A program made the position numbers and the translations under genes. A model generated the notes under the pieces. The model saw only the letters and a program-made list of their open reading frames with translations. It did not search any database and was not told the origin of the DNA. From an uncultured Fibrobacter sp. (GTDB lineage: Bacteria; Fibrobacterota; Fibrobacteria; Fibrobacterales; Fibrobacteraceae): DNA of 52,006 bases. The DNA is taken from contig CAMHDS010000010.1 in the NCBI GenBank assembly GCA_946183925.1, forward strand, positions 1 to 52,006, written 5' to 3'. Shown here piece by piece: positions 22,668 to 31,075 of this stretch (within the stretch, counting starts at the first letter, position 1; each line of letters starts with the position of its first letter).

Positions 22668-25346
22668 TTACTTAGCCTTCGTCCTGTGGTAACCGCGGGT
22701 AACCGTCTCAGAAGTACGAGTATACAGGAACTCGGCCTCGCTGGGAACGCCACTCTGCATTATACAGTAAGCACCACCTTCACGAACGATGGTCACCTGG
22801 TAAATATAAGGTCCTGTTCCAAGCTTTCTGCCGGACTGTGCCACCGGATACATTTTCGCAGATACGAGCATCACGCCATTACCGAACATTTGTGTAGACG
22901 GGTTTCCTGAAGCATCTGAACATGTCGCGGTAGAATTTCCACTACCTGCAGACAACGCCTTATTGAACTGGTCTCTATCCATACTCTGACTATACTGGCT
23001 CACAAAATGGCCCATGTGGTCAAACACACGTACATTGATACGGAAAGGCTGAAGCACGAGGAAATTGAATGTTATACAGGGATCAATTGCACCATTATGT
23101 TTACACAGAGAAGCTTCCGGGGCACCAAGACCATCCTTGGAGCTATAGGTCGAATATGTTCCCAATTCTTGTTTCTTCGCAAGCAGATCCAATAGTTCTG
23201 CGGGGATATGGGCAGGATCACTAGGATCAAATCCTTCCGAAACCTCGCCAAGGTACGAATTCAAAAGGTCTTGCGTCAAGGGGACCATTTTCATTTCGCC
23301 GGTTGCATCGTTGGGCAACCCATCACTTCCGGCGACATTTGTCAATTTTTGCGACTGTTCCGTAAAATCGGGACGGGTAATTGCCTTGTCCGCAGGCGCA
23401 ACTGATTCATTGTAATCCACCGTCAACATAATATGGGTCCATTCGTCAGGGAATCCTTCCACCTTTTTACCGGAAAGCGAAACGATGGGCATTGCGTGAG
23501 AGACCCAGTAACCATATACAGGATCATTCAAATTTTCATCAAGATCAAGAGCTGGATAATTAAAAGCTATGCCGTCTCCATTGTTAACATTTCCTTTAAC
23601 ATTACCGTCTTTATCAACCAGCACTCCAACAAGCTTATATGTAATTTCACCATTGGGACTTTGAACTGCTTCAAAACCCGTAACCAACACACCGTAAACA
23701 GCTTCTGTTCCATCTGGATTTTTTCGTTTAACAAGCACCGCATAGTTAGTATTATTCGGGTCAATCCCAGCAGGCTGACCCATTTCAAATTTACGACCAG
23801 CATTGGCCTGAGCCTGCGCCATCAGAAGAGCTTCTGTATCTTTGTTAAAACCCGTATTCATAGTCACCGTGATAGCAGATTGACCATTTTCGAGAACAGC
23901 AAGTGCTTCGGTAATGGTGGGCTGACCATACTTGGAAGGAGCCACCTCGGCGAGAGACGTACGGATAAACATATTGGAACCATCGGTCTGGCGGTCAGCA
24001 TAGAAGAAGTGCAGGTGGTGCCAGGAACCTTCACCCCATCCCGTCGCATCGCTAGCTCCCGAACAGTTGGTGTAAGTAGACAGGGGCTCACCCGCATGGC
24101 AGCCATGATTATTCAGAGCCAAAGTTTTAATATTGACCTTACCTGGGGTTGCCAAATGGGTACCACCCAAGTCAACTGCCAGCACACCATCCACGAAAAT
24201 CCACATGTCATCATCGCCAGCGAATTCAAAAATTTCGTCCTTGGCCGCAATGGGAGTCTGGTTGTTGGCACTATACTTGAACTTGGCATAGCCCATCATA
24301 GTAAATCCATAGTTACGGAGATACTGCGGAGCATTCACTGCCTTGGCAGCATCCGGGTTTTTCGGACCTCCATTGGCTTTCCAAGATTCGCAGACACTAT
24401 ACGTATTTGCGCCTTTGTAGTCCATCTGTTTCTGCGCATACTGGTAAGAATACAGTGTACAGAAAATAGACAAGCTCTGGGGGCCCCATGTCTCACAGAC
24501 CTTCTTTTCTTGTATATCAGGGTTGCAGAAACCATCCCCAATACGATTTCCAGAGGCGTCGATAGAATCTAGCGGGAAATACCCACCATTGTTGTAATTA
24601 TAATCTATAGAGTAAAACTTAGTGCCCGGAGTGTTTTTCAAATCTAACGTTCTGTTGATACGTTTGTTCACCCCATCTTTATCTTTAAACCAATCATCAA
24701 AGTTTTGATTGTCGCATGCTTCACGTGCCTTAATGATATGTACTCCATCGTACATATCATATTCTCCGTTAACAGGGGCATCAAATTGCAAATAAGTTTC
24801 AACCATTCCTGGCGTATAATAAACCTTCGTGGACCAACATACGCTACCAGTTCCTTGATACTCATTATCACACTCGTTTCCTTGGTGAGATGCCACAGGC
24901 GGGCAAACAAAACCACCAACCAAGGTATCCCCGCCTACAACACTAACTTCTTTGAAGCCACGTTGGGTATACCCCTGAGAACTTTTTGTTACACACATTC
25001 CGTATTCTAGTTGTGCTGCTGTTGATTGCTGTTGTAAATATGCTGGCAACTTTGCATTCGCGACCATCGGGTATCCGTCAATACCTATCCCGACACCACC
25101 CGTTGTTGTAGTCGTTGCTTCGTTCGCACAGGTATTGTGGTACACATCTTTACGAGCCGCCCACTCGGGGTCACTTCCAAAAAAAGCGCTGACCTCGTTA
25201 AAGTTTGTATACGCCTGCTCGGAAAAATTTTCAAAATCCGTGTGCGTCACAGGGAAATCGCGGACCACAATGTCCAACTGGGTATCTGCAGCAAATGCAG
25301 CACCCGCAACGCAGGTATACGCCACAATCCATTTCATTGTTTTCAT
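22668..25346 (-). CDS. Fibro-slime domain exported protein
   Basis: This is a protein of about 892 residues with a signal peptide (ending GAAFA). The N-terminal 480 residues match the fibro-slime domain known from Fibrobacter: LDIVVRDFPVTHTDFENF at the start, then a PA14-like lectin fold with FEFAGDDDMWIFVDGVLAVDLGGTH and GSWHHLHFFYADRQTDGSN. Many cysteines suggest disulfides. A beta-rich middle and a C-terminal FlgD-like segment (RINVRVFDHMGHFVS) follow. Fibro-slime proteins are surface proteins linked to attachment to plant fibre in Fibrobacter. The ATG at 25346 has GGAG 10 bases upstream; an ATG three codons later is possible. A TATATTTA element lies 46 bp upstream. Confidence 0.9.
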   Translation of the reverse strand: MKTMKWIVAYTCVAGAAFAADTQLDIVVRDFPVTHTDFENFSEQAYTNFNEVSAFFGSDPEWAARKDVYHNTCANEATTTTTGGVGIGIDGYPMVANAKLPAYLQQQSTAAQLEYGMCVTKSSQGYTQRGFKEVSVVGGDTLVGGFVCPPVASHQGNECDNEYQGTGSVCWSTKVYYTPGMVETYLQFDAPVNGEYDMYDGVHIIKAREACDNQNFDDWFKDKDGVNKRINRTLDLKNTPGTKFYSIDYNYNNGGYFPLDSIDASGNRIGDGFCNPDIQEKKVCETWGPQSLSIFCTLYSYQYAQKQMDYKGANTYSVCESWKANGGPKNPDAAKAVNAPQYLRNYGFTMMGYAKFKYSANNQTPIAAKDEIFEFAGDDDMWIFVDGVLAVDLGGTHLATPGKVNIKTLALNNHGCHAGEPLSTYTNCSGASDATGWGEGSWHHLHFFYADRQTDGSNMFIRTSLAEVAPSKYGQPTITEALAVLENGQSAITVTMNTGFNKDTEALLMAQAQANAGRKFEMGQPAGIDPNNTNYAVLVKRKNPDGTEAVYGVLVTGFEAVQSPNGEITYKLVGVLVDKDGNVKGNVNNGDGIAFNYPALDLDENLNDPVYGYWVSHAMPIVSLSGKKVEGFPDEWTHIMLTVDYNESVAPADKAITRPDFTEQSQKLTNVAGSDGLPNDATGEMKMVPLTQDLLNSYLGEVSEGFDPSDPAHIPAELLDLLAKKQELGTYSTYSSKDGLGAPEASLCKHNGAIDPCITFNFLVLQPFRINVRVFDHMGHFVSQYSQSMDRDQFNKALSAGSGNSTATCSDASGNPSTQMFGNGVMLVSAKMYPVAQSGRKLGTGPYIYQVTIVREGGAYCIMQSGVPSEAEFLYTRTSETVTRGYHRTKAK

Positions 25347-25685
25347 ATAACTCAATCTCCACCTATGTAACTAGGTACAATATGAACTACGTAAATATAA
25401 TCCAAAAACGACCATTTTGCCATTAATTTTTTTTATTCCGGCCTAAAAACGGGACTTTGCCATTTTTCCGTGACTCAAAACAAGCCGTTTTTGTAAAGAT
25501 TCGTTAATCAACAGTTGCAAGGGATAGGAGTAGGGTCTAGTGGTCAGTCATGAGTATTGAGTAGTGAGTCGTCATTTTCCGGTCTCTCGGCCAAGGATAA
25601 AGTTACTGATGACTGACAACAATTACACACCTCACATTCCATATTGTTTGATTCTAACCGCCACCCATAATCTATAATTCTCCCC
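25347..25685. other. 339-bp gap between divergent fibro-slime and unknown genes
   Basis: It holds the fibro-slime leader and TATATTTA element (25392-25399), an A/T-rich stretch, a stuttered repeat (25539-25640) and a short leader before the gene at 25686, with CTATAATTC 11 bases before that ATG. A frame running leftward across the repeat has no family match and is rejected. Confidence 0.6.
25539..25640. repeat. Intergenic stuttered repeat with inverted halves
   Basis: AGTGGTCAGTCATGAGTATT and GAGTAGTGAGTCGTCAT on the left face ACTGATGACTGACAACAATT and ACACACCTCACATTCC on the right, an approximate inverted repeat around a short unique core. Confidence 0.65.
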
Positions 25686-26303
25686 ATGAACTGGACCCTA
25701 ATCGTAACCCTGCTCTTTGTATTGCTATTCGTCCGTATTTTCTGGGCGCACGTCAAAGCAAACAATGCACAAACAGAAGCGTACAAGAACCTCCCCCAAA
25801 AGGATAAGCTAGCCGTATTGAAAGAGTGCCTACTAAACAATCCTACGGAGGGGAACCTACAAAATCTGGCAAACTTTCTCAAAGAAATCGGGTCGGACTT
25901 GGACTCCCAGTCCTACAAGCCCATGATGGAACGGCAACTGACACTGGCCGACAAAAAGGAGAGCCTCGCCGAATGGGACAAGCTCTATGTGGCGCAATGC
26001 GCCTGGGTGGACCAGATTCGTCCGTTGGAATTCAAGGAAGCGGAGGAAGCCAAGATTGCGGGGAACACCGAATCCTATATTATTCGCAGCCTAGAAGGCA
26101 TTTCTAGGCTATATTCTGACAATGCCATCGAAAGCGCCCTAAAGCAGCTTGAACCGGACTACCCTAAAGCCAAGACACTTTTGTTAAGTTATACGCAACT
26201 TGTGGAAAACTGTACCGAAAGCGATGCCGACGACAAATCCCTGGAATCCCTCCGCAAAAAGCGGGACGCCTGGGTCGAAGATCTGCTGACAATAGGAAAA
26301 TAA
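25686..26303 (+). CDS. Membrane-anchored helical protein of unknown function
   Basis: This is a 205-residue protein with one N-terminal membrane helix (about residues 3-22, WTLIVTLLFVLLFVRIFWA) and a charged, largely helical remainder (KECLLNNPTEGNLQNLANFL resembles a TPR-like repeat). No enzyme motif is seen. It is monocistronic, divergent from the fibro-slime gene and convergent with rplY, and is followed by the rplY terminator. Possibly a membrane scaffold protein; the function is unknown. Confidence 0.75.
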   Translation: MNWTLIVTLLFVLLFVRIFWAHVKANNAQTEAYKNLPQKDKLAVLKECLLNNPTEGNLQNLANFLKEIGSDLDSQSYKPMMERQLTLADKKESLAEWDKLYVAQCAWVDQIRPLEFKEAEEAKIAGNTESYIIRSLEGISRLYSDNAIESALKQLEPDYPKAKTLLLSYTQLVENCTESDADDKSLESLRKKRDAWVEDLLTIGK

Positions 26304-26314
26304 ATTTTCTGCAC

Positions 26315-26346
26315 AAAAAAACTCCTCCGGCAAAAGCCAGAGGAGC
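26315..26346 (-). terminator. Rho-independent terminator of rplY
   Basis: On the minus strand CTCCTCTGGC, TTTT and GCCGGAGGAG form a 10-bp stem with one mismatch, followed by seven T. It lies 24 bp past the rplY stop. Confidence 0.9.
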
Positions 26347-26369
26347 CTTAAGAAATTTTCTTATGCTAC

Positions 26370-27017
26370 TTACTTCGCTTCAGCAGGTGCGGCAGCAGCG
26401 GCTGCGGGAGCAGCGGCTTCAGCGGCAGGTGCGGCTGCGTCGGCAGCAGCGTCCTTCTTCTTGGACTTAGAAGAAATGGAGAAAATCACCGTACGAGGAA
26501 CGGAGGCCAGAGTAACGCCTTCGGGGAGCTTGAAGTCCTTGGCGTAGAAGGTCACGTTGGTCTCGAAGTCGGAGATGTCCAGGTTCAGCACCGTGGGAAT
26601 GCAGGCGGGCTTGGCAGAGAGCATCAGGTAATGAGTTTCCTGAGCCAGCACGCCGCCCTGGGTCTTGACGCCCACCGGAAGGCCGGAGAGCTTGACAGGA
26701 ACGCGAACCTTCACCGGAGTAGCTTCGTCAATCTTCAGGAAGTCGATGTGGTCGATAGCCTGGGAGATGGCGTCCTTCTGGTAGTTGTAGATAACCGCAG
26801 GATTGCCGGCCTTGCCGTCAATTTCCAGGTCCAGAAGGGTGTAACGCTTACCGGGAGCGAGGATCTTGCGAACATCGATTGCGCTGACGCTGATGTTCAA
26901 AGCCTCGGTACCCTTACCATAATAGACGGCCGGAATCTGACCAGCCTTACGCAAACGCTTGTTTTCGCGATTTGCACCTAGCACTCTCGAGGTAGCCTTG
27001 AGCGTTGTGAGTTCCAT
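26370..27017 (-). CDS. rplY: Ribosomal protein L25 (Ctc form)
   Basis: This is a 215-residue L25 of the long TL5/Ctc type, which binds 5S rRNA in the large subunit. The N-terminal domain ([20 protein letters not shown]) and the second beta domain ([30 protein letters not shown]-like FKLPEGVTL) are both present. The C-terminus is a low-complexity Ala/Pro/Glu tail of about 30 residues. A GGAG ribosome-binding site lies 8 bases before the ATG. It lies 36 bp downstream of tRNA-Gln on the same strand and is probably transcribed from the same promoter. Confidence 0.95.
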   Translation of the reverse strand: MELTTLKATSRVLGANRENKRLRKAGQIPAVYYGKGTEALNISVSAIDVRKILAPGKRYTLLDLEIDGKAGNPAVIYNYQKDAISQAIDHIDFLKIDEATPVKVRVPVKLSGLPVGVKTQGGVLAQETHYLMLSAKPACIPTVLNLDISDFETNVTFYAKDFKLPEGVTLASVPRTVIFSISSKSKKKDAAADAAAPAAEAAAPAAAAAAPAEAK

Positions 27018-27053
27018 TGTATTTCTCCAATTTTGGAATGGTTAAAAAGTTCA

Positions 27054-27125
27054 TTGGGGTAGCTGGATTCGAACCAACGAATAACGGAATCAAAATCCGT
27101 TGTCTTACCACTTGACGATACCCCA
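27054..27125 (-). tRNA. tRNA-Gln (anticodon TTG)
   Basis: The 72-base cloverleaf has acceptor stem TGGGGTA/TACCCCA, anticodon arm ACGGA-TTTTGAT-TCCGT with anticodon TTG, and T arm with GGTTCGAATCC. CCA is not encoded. A TATATTTG element lies 10 bp upstream of the 5' end and rplY follows 36 bp downstream. Confidence 0.96.
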
Positions 27126-27134
27126 ATGGTGGCG

Positions 27135-27142
27135 CAAATATA
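27135..27142 (-). promoter_or_regulatory. TATATTTG promoter-like element of tRNA-Gln/rplY
   Basis: This exact TATATTTG ends 10 bp before the tRNA 5' end, an ideal distance for a start site just ahead of the tRNA. A TTGAAT hexamer lies about 15 bp upstream and could act as a -35 element. Confidence 0.6.
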
Positions 27143-27173
27143 GAAAATACGCCCTAAATTCAAAGGGATTCGC

Positions 27174-28055
27174 CTAAAAACCCTGGAAAAAACGGGTCAC
27201 GGCAAGGTATCTGGAAAGGGGTTTCAGGGACTCCAGGGCAGATTCCGCCTGGCTTCGGGTCCCGAAAACGCCAAAAACAGAAGCTCCCGACCCCGACATG
27301 AGGACAGAACTTGCCCCCAGGCGGGTCATTTCCTGCTTCAGCTGTTCCACCAGGGGGTGCTTGGGGAATACCGAAATCTCAAAACTGTTGAAGACGTTTT
27401 CCAGGGCGAAATCTATGGCGGAACCGTTCGCCGGGGCAGAACCGGCCGCGGCCCTGAAGCCCGACTTGAACGCTTCCCAGCGGTCGGGGCCCGACTTGGG
27501 AACTCCGGCGTAGGCGTCCTTGGTGGGAACTGCGTCCAGAGGGGTCGCTACGAGCAGGTGCTGACCGTCTTTCAGCTGGAGCGGTTCGATGGGCGTTAGC
27601 TTTTCGCCGATGCCCTCGGCGAAAGCCGAGCCGCCTCTGACCAAAAAGGGAACATCGGCCCCAAGACTTGTGCCCAGTTCTTCTAGGGCCTCGTACGGGA
27701 GATTCAACTTCCAGAGGCGGTTCAGCAACCGGAGGGTTGCTGCGGCATCGGCAGAGCCTCCGCCAAGACCTGCTCCCAAAGGCATCACCTTTTCCAGATA
27801 CAGGTCAACGCCCTGCAGCACACGGTAGGCCTCCTGCATCAAGACCGCAGCCCTGAAAACCAGGTCCGTTTCCTTGGGGTATTCCTGAGGAGTGCTGTAT
27901 TCCAGGGTAATCTTGTCGTCGTCTCGAAGGGTGGCCGAAACCGTATCGCCCACGTCGATGGTCTGGAAAAGGGTTCCCAAATCGTGGTAACCGTCTTCGC
28001 GCTTGCGAATGACATCTAGAAACAAGTTGATTTTTGCGGGAGCGAATTCGTTCAT
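27174..28055 (-). CDS. ispE: 4-diphosphocytidyl-2-C-methyl-D-erythritol kinase
   Basis: This is a 293-residue GHMP kinase of the non-mevalonate isoprenoid pathway, phosphorylating CDP-methylerythritol. It starts with APAKINLFLDV, contains the ATP-binding PLGAGLGGGSADAAATL motif (residues 92-108), DGYHDLGTLFQ near residue 21 and a C-terminal SSVLMSGSGASVFGVF motif. The length is normal. The ATG at 28055 follows a hairpin-forming repeat separating it from ftsK. Composition is G/C-rich. Confidence 0.95.
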   Translation of the reverse strand: MNEFAPAKINLFLDVIRKREDGYHDLGTLFQTIDVGDTVSATLRDDDKITLEYSTPQEYPKETDLVFRAAVLMQEAYRVLQGVDLYLEKVMPLGAGLGGGSADAAATLRLLNRLWKLNLPYEALEELGTSLGADVPFLVRGGSAFAEGIGEKLTPIEPLQLKDGQHLLVATPLDAVPTKDAYAGVPKSGPDRWEAFKSGFRAAAGSAPANGSAIDFALENVFNSFEISVFPKHPLVEQLKQEMTRLGASSVLMSGSGASVFGVFGTRSQAESALESLKPLSRYLAVTRFFQGF

Positions 28056-28058
28056 ATC

Positions 28059-28126
28059 AATGTGAAGTGTGAGATGTGAAATGTGAAATTAATAATTTGT
28101 CATTACACATTACACATTAGTCATTA
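28059..28126. repeat. Hairpin-forming intergenic repeat (AATGTGAA/ATTACACATT)
   Basis: AATGTGAAGTGTGAGATGTG on the left is an imperfect reverse complement of CATTACACATTACACATTAG on the right. It fills the ftsK-ispE gap and overlaps the very end of ftsK. Confidence 0.72.
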
Positions 28127-31012
28127 CCTAAACGTTCCGGAGCGTTCCAGTTGCATGAGCTGGTCCATGTCGATGAGCATGGCACGGGGTTTGGAATTGC
28201 CTGTACTGCGGGCACAGAGACCGAGACCGAACAGCTGATCCACAATCTTGCCTGCGCGGCTGTAGCCTACGCTGAAGTGGCGCTGCACCGCCGAAGTAGA
28301 AAGTCCGTTGCCGCATTCGATAGCCCACTTGGCCACCTCGAACAACAGCTTGTCCTTCTTCTCGCTCATGGCGGCATTCTCTTCGCCGTCCTCCCCTTCC
28401 CCGCCTTCTTCGGCCACCTCGAAGGTTTCCAACTGCGGGTAGCACACGTTCTGGTTGGAGCAGGCGTCGGCCAGCTTTTCCGCTTCTTCGTCGCTGAGGA
28501 ATGCCCCATGCAAACGCACCGGGTCGGGAGCGTTAACCGCCTTGTAAAGCATGTCGCCACGTCCCAGGAGTTTTTCGGCGCCGGCATGGTCCATCACCGT
28601 ACGGGCGTCCACGTTGGAAGCCACCTTGAAACTGATACGTGTAGGCAGGTTCGCCTTGATGTTACCGGTAATCACCTTCACCGACGGACGCTGGGTGGCA
28701 AGCACCAGGTGAATGCCAACAGCACGGGCCTTGGCGGCCAGGCGGCTCACGTTCTTCTCGATTTCCTTTCCGGCCACCATCATCAAGTCGGCCATCTCGT
28801 CGATAATCACCACGATAAAGGCCATGCGGTGACCGCGGTCCTCGTCGGGAACCTCTTCCGGGAGCTCTCCCGCCTCGAACTTGGCATTGAAACCACCAAT
28901 GTTTCTGACCTTCGCCGAGGCAAGCACTTCGGTACGCCTGTCCATCTCGTAGCAGAGCCACTGGAGCGCCTGTATGGCCACCTCCGGCTTGGTAATCACA
29001 GGCGCCAGCAGGTGCGGAATGTTCTCGTACATCTTCAGTTCCACCGCCTTCGGGTCCACAAGGATCATGCGGAGTTCGTCGGGAGTCTTGCTGAAGAGCA
29101 TGCTGGCCATGAGGGCATTAATGCACACGGACTTACCGGAGCCCGTCTGACCCGCAATCATCAGGTGAGGCGCCTTCGCCAAATCCATGGCAAAAGGTTC
29201 ACCTGAAATGTCCTTACCGAGGGCCATGACAATCTTTTCGGGAGAAGGCTTGAAGGCGTCGCTCTCGAAAATGTCGCGACCGAAAATAGTCTGCATCTTG
29301 CGGTTGGGAATCTCAATACCTACCGCTCCCTTCCCAGGAATCGGGGCGAGGATTCGTATGGACACCGCCTTCAGGGCCATGGCCAAATCATCTTGCAGGG
29401 CGCTAAACTGACTAACCTTCACGCCCGGACCTGGTTCCACCTCGAAGCGGGTAATGACAGGCCCAGTCTCGCAGCCCACCACCTTGCCTTTCACCTTGAA
29501 GTTTTCCAGCTTTTCTTCAAGCATCTTGCCAATGGCGTTCAACTCGTCCACCGTATAGTCCGCCGGCTGGGGCTCGTGGGTGTCTAGAATTTCATCTACG
29601 GAGGGCACCTTGTATTCGTCGTAATGGACCGTCGGGTCGGGCTGCGGGATTCCCGTAACGCCGGAGCCGGTGACGGTCGTGCCGCCAGAAGAGGTGCCGA
29701 TATTGCTGGGCGGCACATAACTCGGGTCCTGGTCCACCTCGTCCGAAGATACCACCTGAGGAATAAAATCCTCTTCATCTTCATCGGGTTCTGCTGGCGG
29801 TTCTGCATCGCCCACTTGCGTCGGCTCCACATTGTCGGCCATCGTTTTCGCGACGGTTGCTGCCTGGGCTTCTTCGACAGAACCCGCCACAATGGTAGCC
29901 TCTTCGGGTGCCGCTCCTGCCACGACAGTAGCCTCGTCCGTAGTTTCGCTTTCGCCTCCGCGAACAGCGCCCTTCACCACCAGGTTCCCCTGGCGTTCGT
30001 TTTCCCAGTTGATTTCTTCACGGGCCCGGCGTATTTCGGCAATCTTGTTCCGGATTTCGCGAATTTCCAGAGCACTCATATGAGTTCCATTCTCGCGAAG
30101 TTCCTTTTCCAAACGTAAAATTTCAGGGTCTTCGCCCAAAGGTTTCGGAGCAGGCTTTTCAGCAACCGTTCCAAAGGAACCCTCTACAAGGGTTCCTTCC
30201 ACGACCCCATCCACCATGGGCGTTTCCGCAGCGGAAGTGTCCACCGCCTCCATCCAGTTCTTGCGGGCACTGAAAGGCTTGAGCACGCCCTTGTGCTTGG
30301 TCCTGTAGGCGTCGGGAATATTGAAGATGGTGGTATCCCCATCCATGGTGATACCCTTGCGAACCGTGGTCGTCTCGTCGGAGTCTTCCCCGTCGCTTTC
30401 GCCATCGACTTCACCAGCAGAGGCTTTTTCCTTTATGCCGCGAATCTTGCAGAACAGGGTGGCAAAATGCCCGAAGCGGAGCCCGAAACAGAAGAACAGC
30501 ACCGCCACCAGAACAAGGGACAGAATCATTACAGGAATAAACAGTACGTCACCGCAGAGGGGCCCCACGATGTTAGAATCCAGAAAACGTCCCACGATTC
30601 CGCCACGCATGATGAACACATCCTCAGAAACATTGGCTTTGCCATGCACTGGGATGGACATCAGAACGCACAGGTCCAGGCCCACGATAGAAAGGCCGAG
30701 AGCCACGCGGAACAGTTTTTTGCGCAGGCCCTGGAAAGTGATGAACAAGCCCCACAGCATCACGGAGAGAATAATAAAAATCACAGGCAGCTTGCCAAAG
30801 GCAAAATTCAAGAAGTCCCCGAACCGGGTCATGATCCCCTTTTCGGAACCTACATAGACCACGCTAATGCAAGACAACAGGGCTATAGCGGACAGGGCGA
30901 TGAGCCCGTAGCCCACCACCATGGCCCCCAGGGAACGGTCCCCTGAATTATCAACCTGTTCCGTTTTTGCAGGTGTTGTTTTACGACCGGTTTTCTTTTT
31001 TTGAGTTGCCAA
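28124..31012 (-). CDS. ftsK: DNA translocase FtsK/SpoIIIE
   Basis: This is a protein of about 962 residues anchored at the septum that pumps DNA during chromosome segregation and works with Xer recombinases. Four N-terminal membrane helices lie within about residues 30-185, followed by an acidic, repetitive linker of roughly 300 residues (ATVVAGAAPEEATIVAGS). The motor has Walker A IAGQTGSGKS (about 618) and Walker B FIVVIIDEMADL (about 732), and the C-terminal gamma winged helix recognises KOPS (STSAVQRHFSVGYSRAGKIVD). A TTG start at 31012 is preferred: AAGGAG lies 7 bases upstream, and a TATATTTC element would place the transcript start near the alternative ATG at 31036. Confidence 0.93.
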   Translation of the reverse strand: MATQKKKTGRKTTPAKTEQVDNSGDRSLGAMVVGYGLIALSAIALLSCISVVYVGSEKGIMTRFGDFLNFAFGKLPVIFIILSVMLWGLFITFQGLRKKLFRVALGLSIVGLDLCVLMSIPVHGKANVSEDVFIMRGGIVGRFLDSNIVGPLCGDVLFIPVMILSLVLVAVLFFCFGLRFGHFATLFCKIRGIKEKASAGEVDGESDGEDSDETTTVRKGITMDGDTTIFNIPDAYRTKHKGVLKPFSARKNWMEAVDTSAAETPMVDGVVEGTLVEGSFGTVAEKPAPKPLGEDPEILRLEKELRENGTHMSALEIREIRNKIAEIRRAREEINWENERQGNLVVKGAVRGGESETTDEATVVAGAAPEEATIVAGSVEEAQAATVAKTMADNVEPTQVGDAEPPAEPDEDEEDFIPQVVSSDEVDQDPSYVPPSNIGTSSGGTTVTGSGVTGIPQPDPTVHYDEYKVPSVDEILDTHEPQPADYTVDELNAIGKMLEEKLENFKVKGKVVGCETGPVITRFEVEPGPGVKVSQFSALQDDLAMALKAVSIRILAPIPGKGAVGIEIPNRKMQTIFGRDIFESDAFKPSPEKIVMALGKDISGEPFAMDLAKAPHLMIAGQTGSGKSVCINALMASMLFSKTPDELRMILVDPKAVELKMYENIPHLLAPVITKPEVAIQALQWLCYEMDRRTEVLASAKVRNIGGFNAKFEAGELPEEVPDEDRGHRMAFIVVIIDEMADLMMVAGKEIEKNVSRLAAKARAVGIHLVLATQRPSVKVITGNIKANLPTRISFKVASNVDARTVMDHAGAEKLLGRGDMLYKAVNAPDPVRLHGAFLSDEEAEKLADACSNQNVCYPQLETFEVAEEGGEGEDGEENAAMSEKKDKLLFEVAKWAIECGNGLSTSAVQRHFSVGYSRAGKIVDQLFGLGLCARSTGNSKPRAMLIDMDQLMQLERSGTFR

Positions 31013-31038
31013 ATTAAAGCTCCTTCGCCATTGCATTG

Positions 31039-31046
31039 GAAATATA
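31039..31046 (-). promoter_or_regulatory. TATATTTC promoter-like element of ftsK
   Basis: This one-mismatch version of the TATATTTG element lies in the 63-bp gap between the divergent ftsK and cyclase genes. It would start a message with a leader of about 20 bases ahead of the TTG start. Confidence 0.4.
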
Positions 31047-31075
31047 ACTAAAACCCATTTGTTATTATTGACAAT

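Noticed and set aside
25544..25882. Minus-strand frame of 112 codons
   Set aside because: It covers a stuttered repeat and is antisense to the start of the membrane-anchored protein gene.
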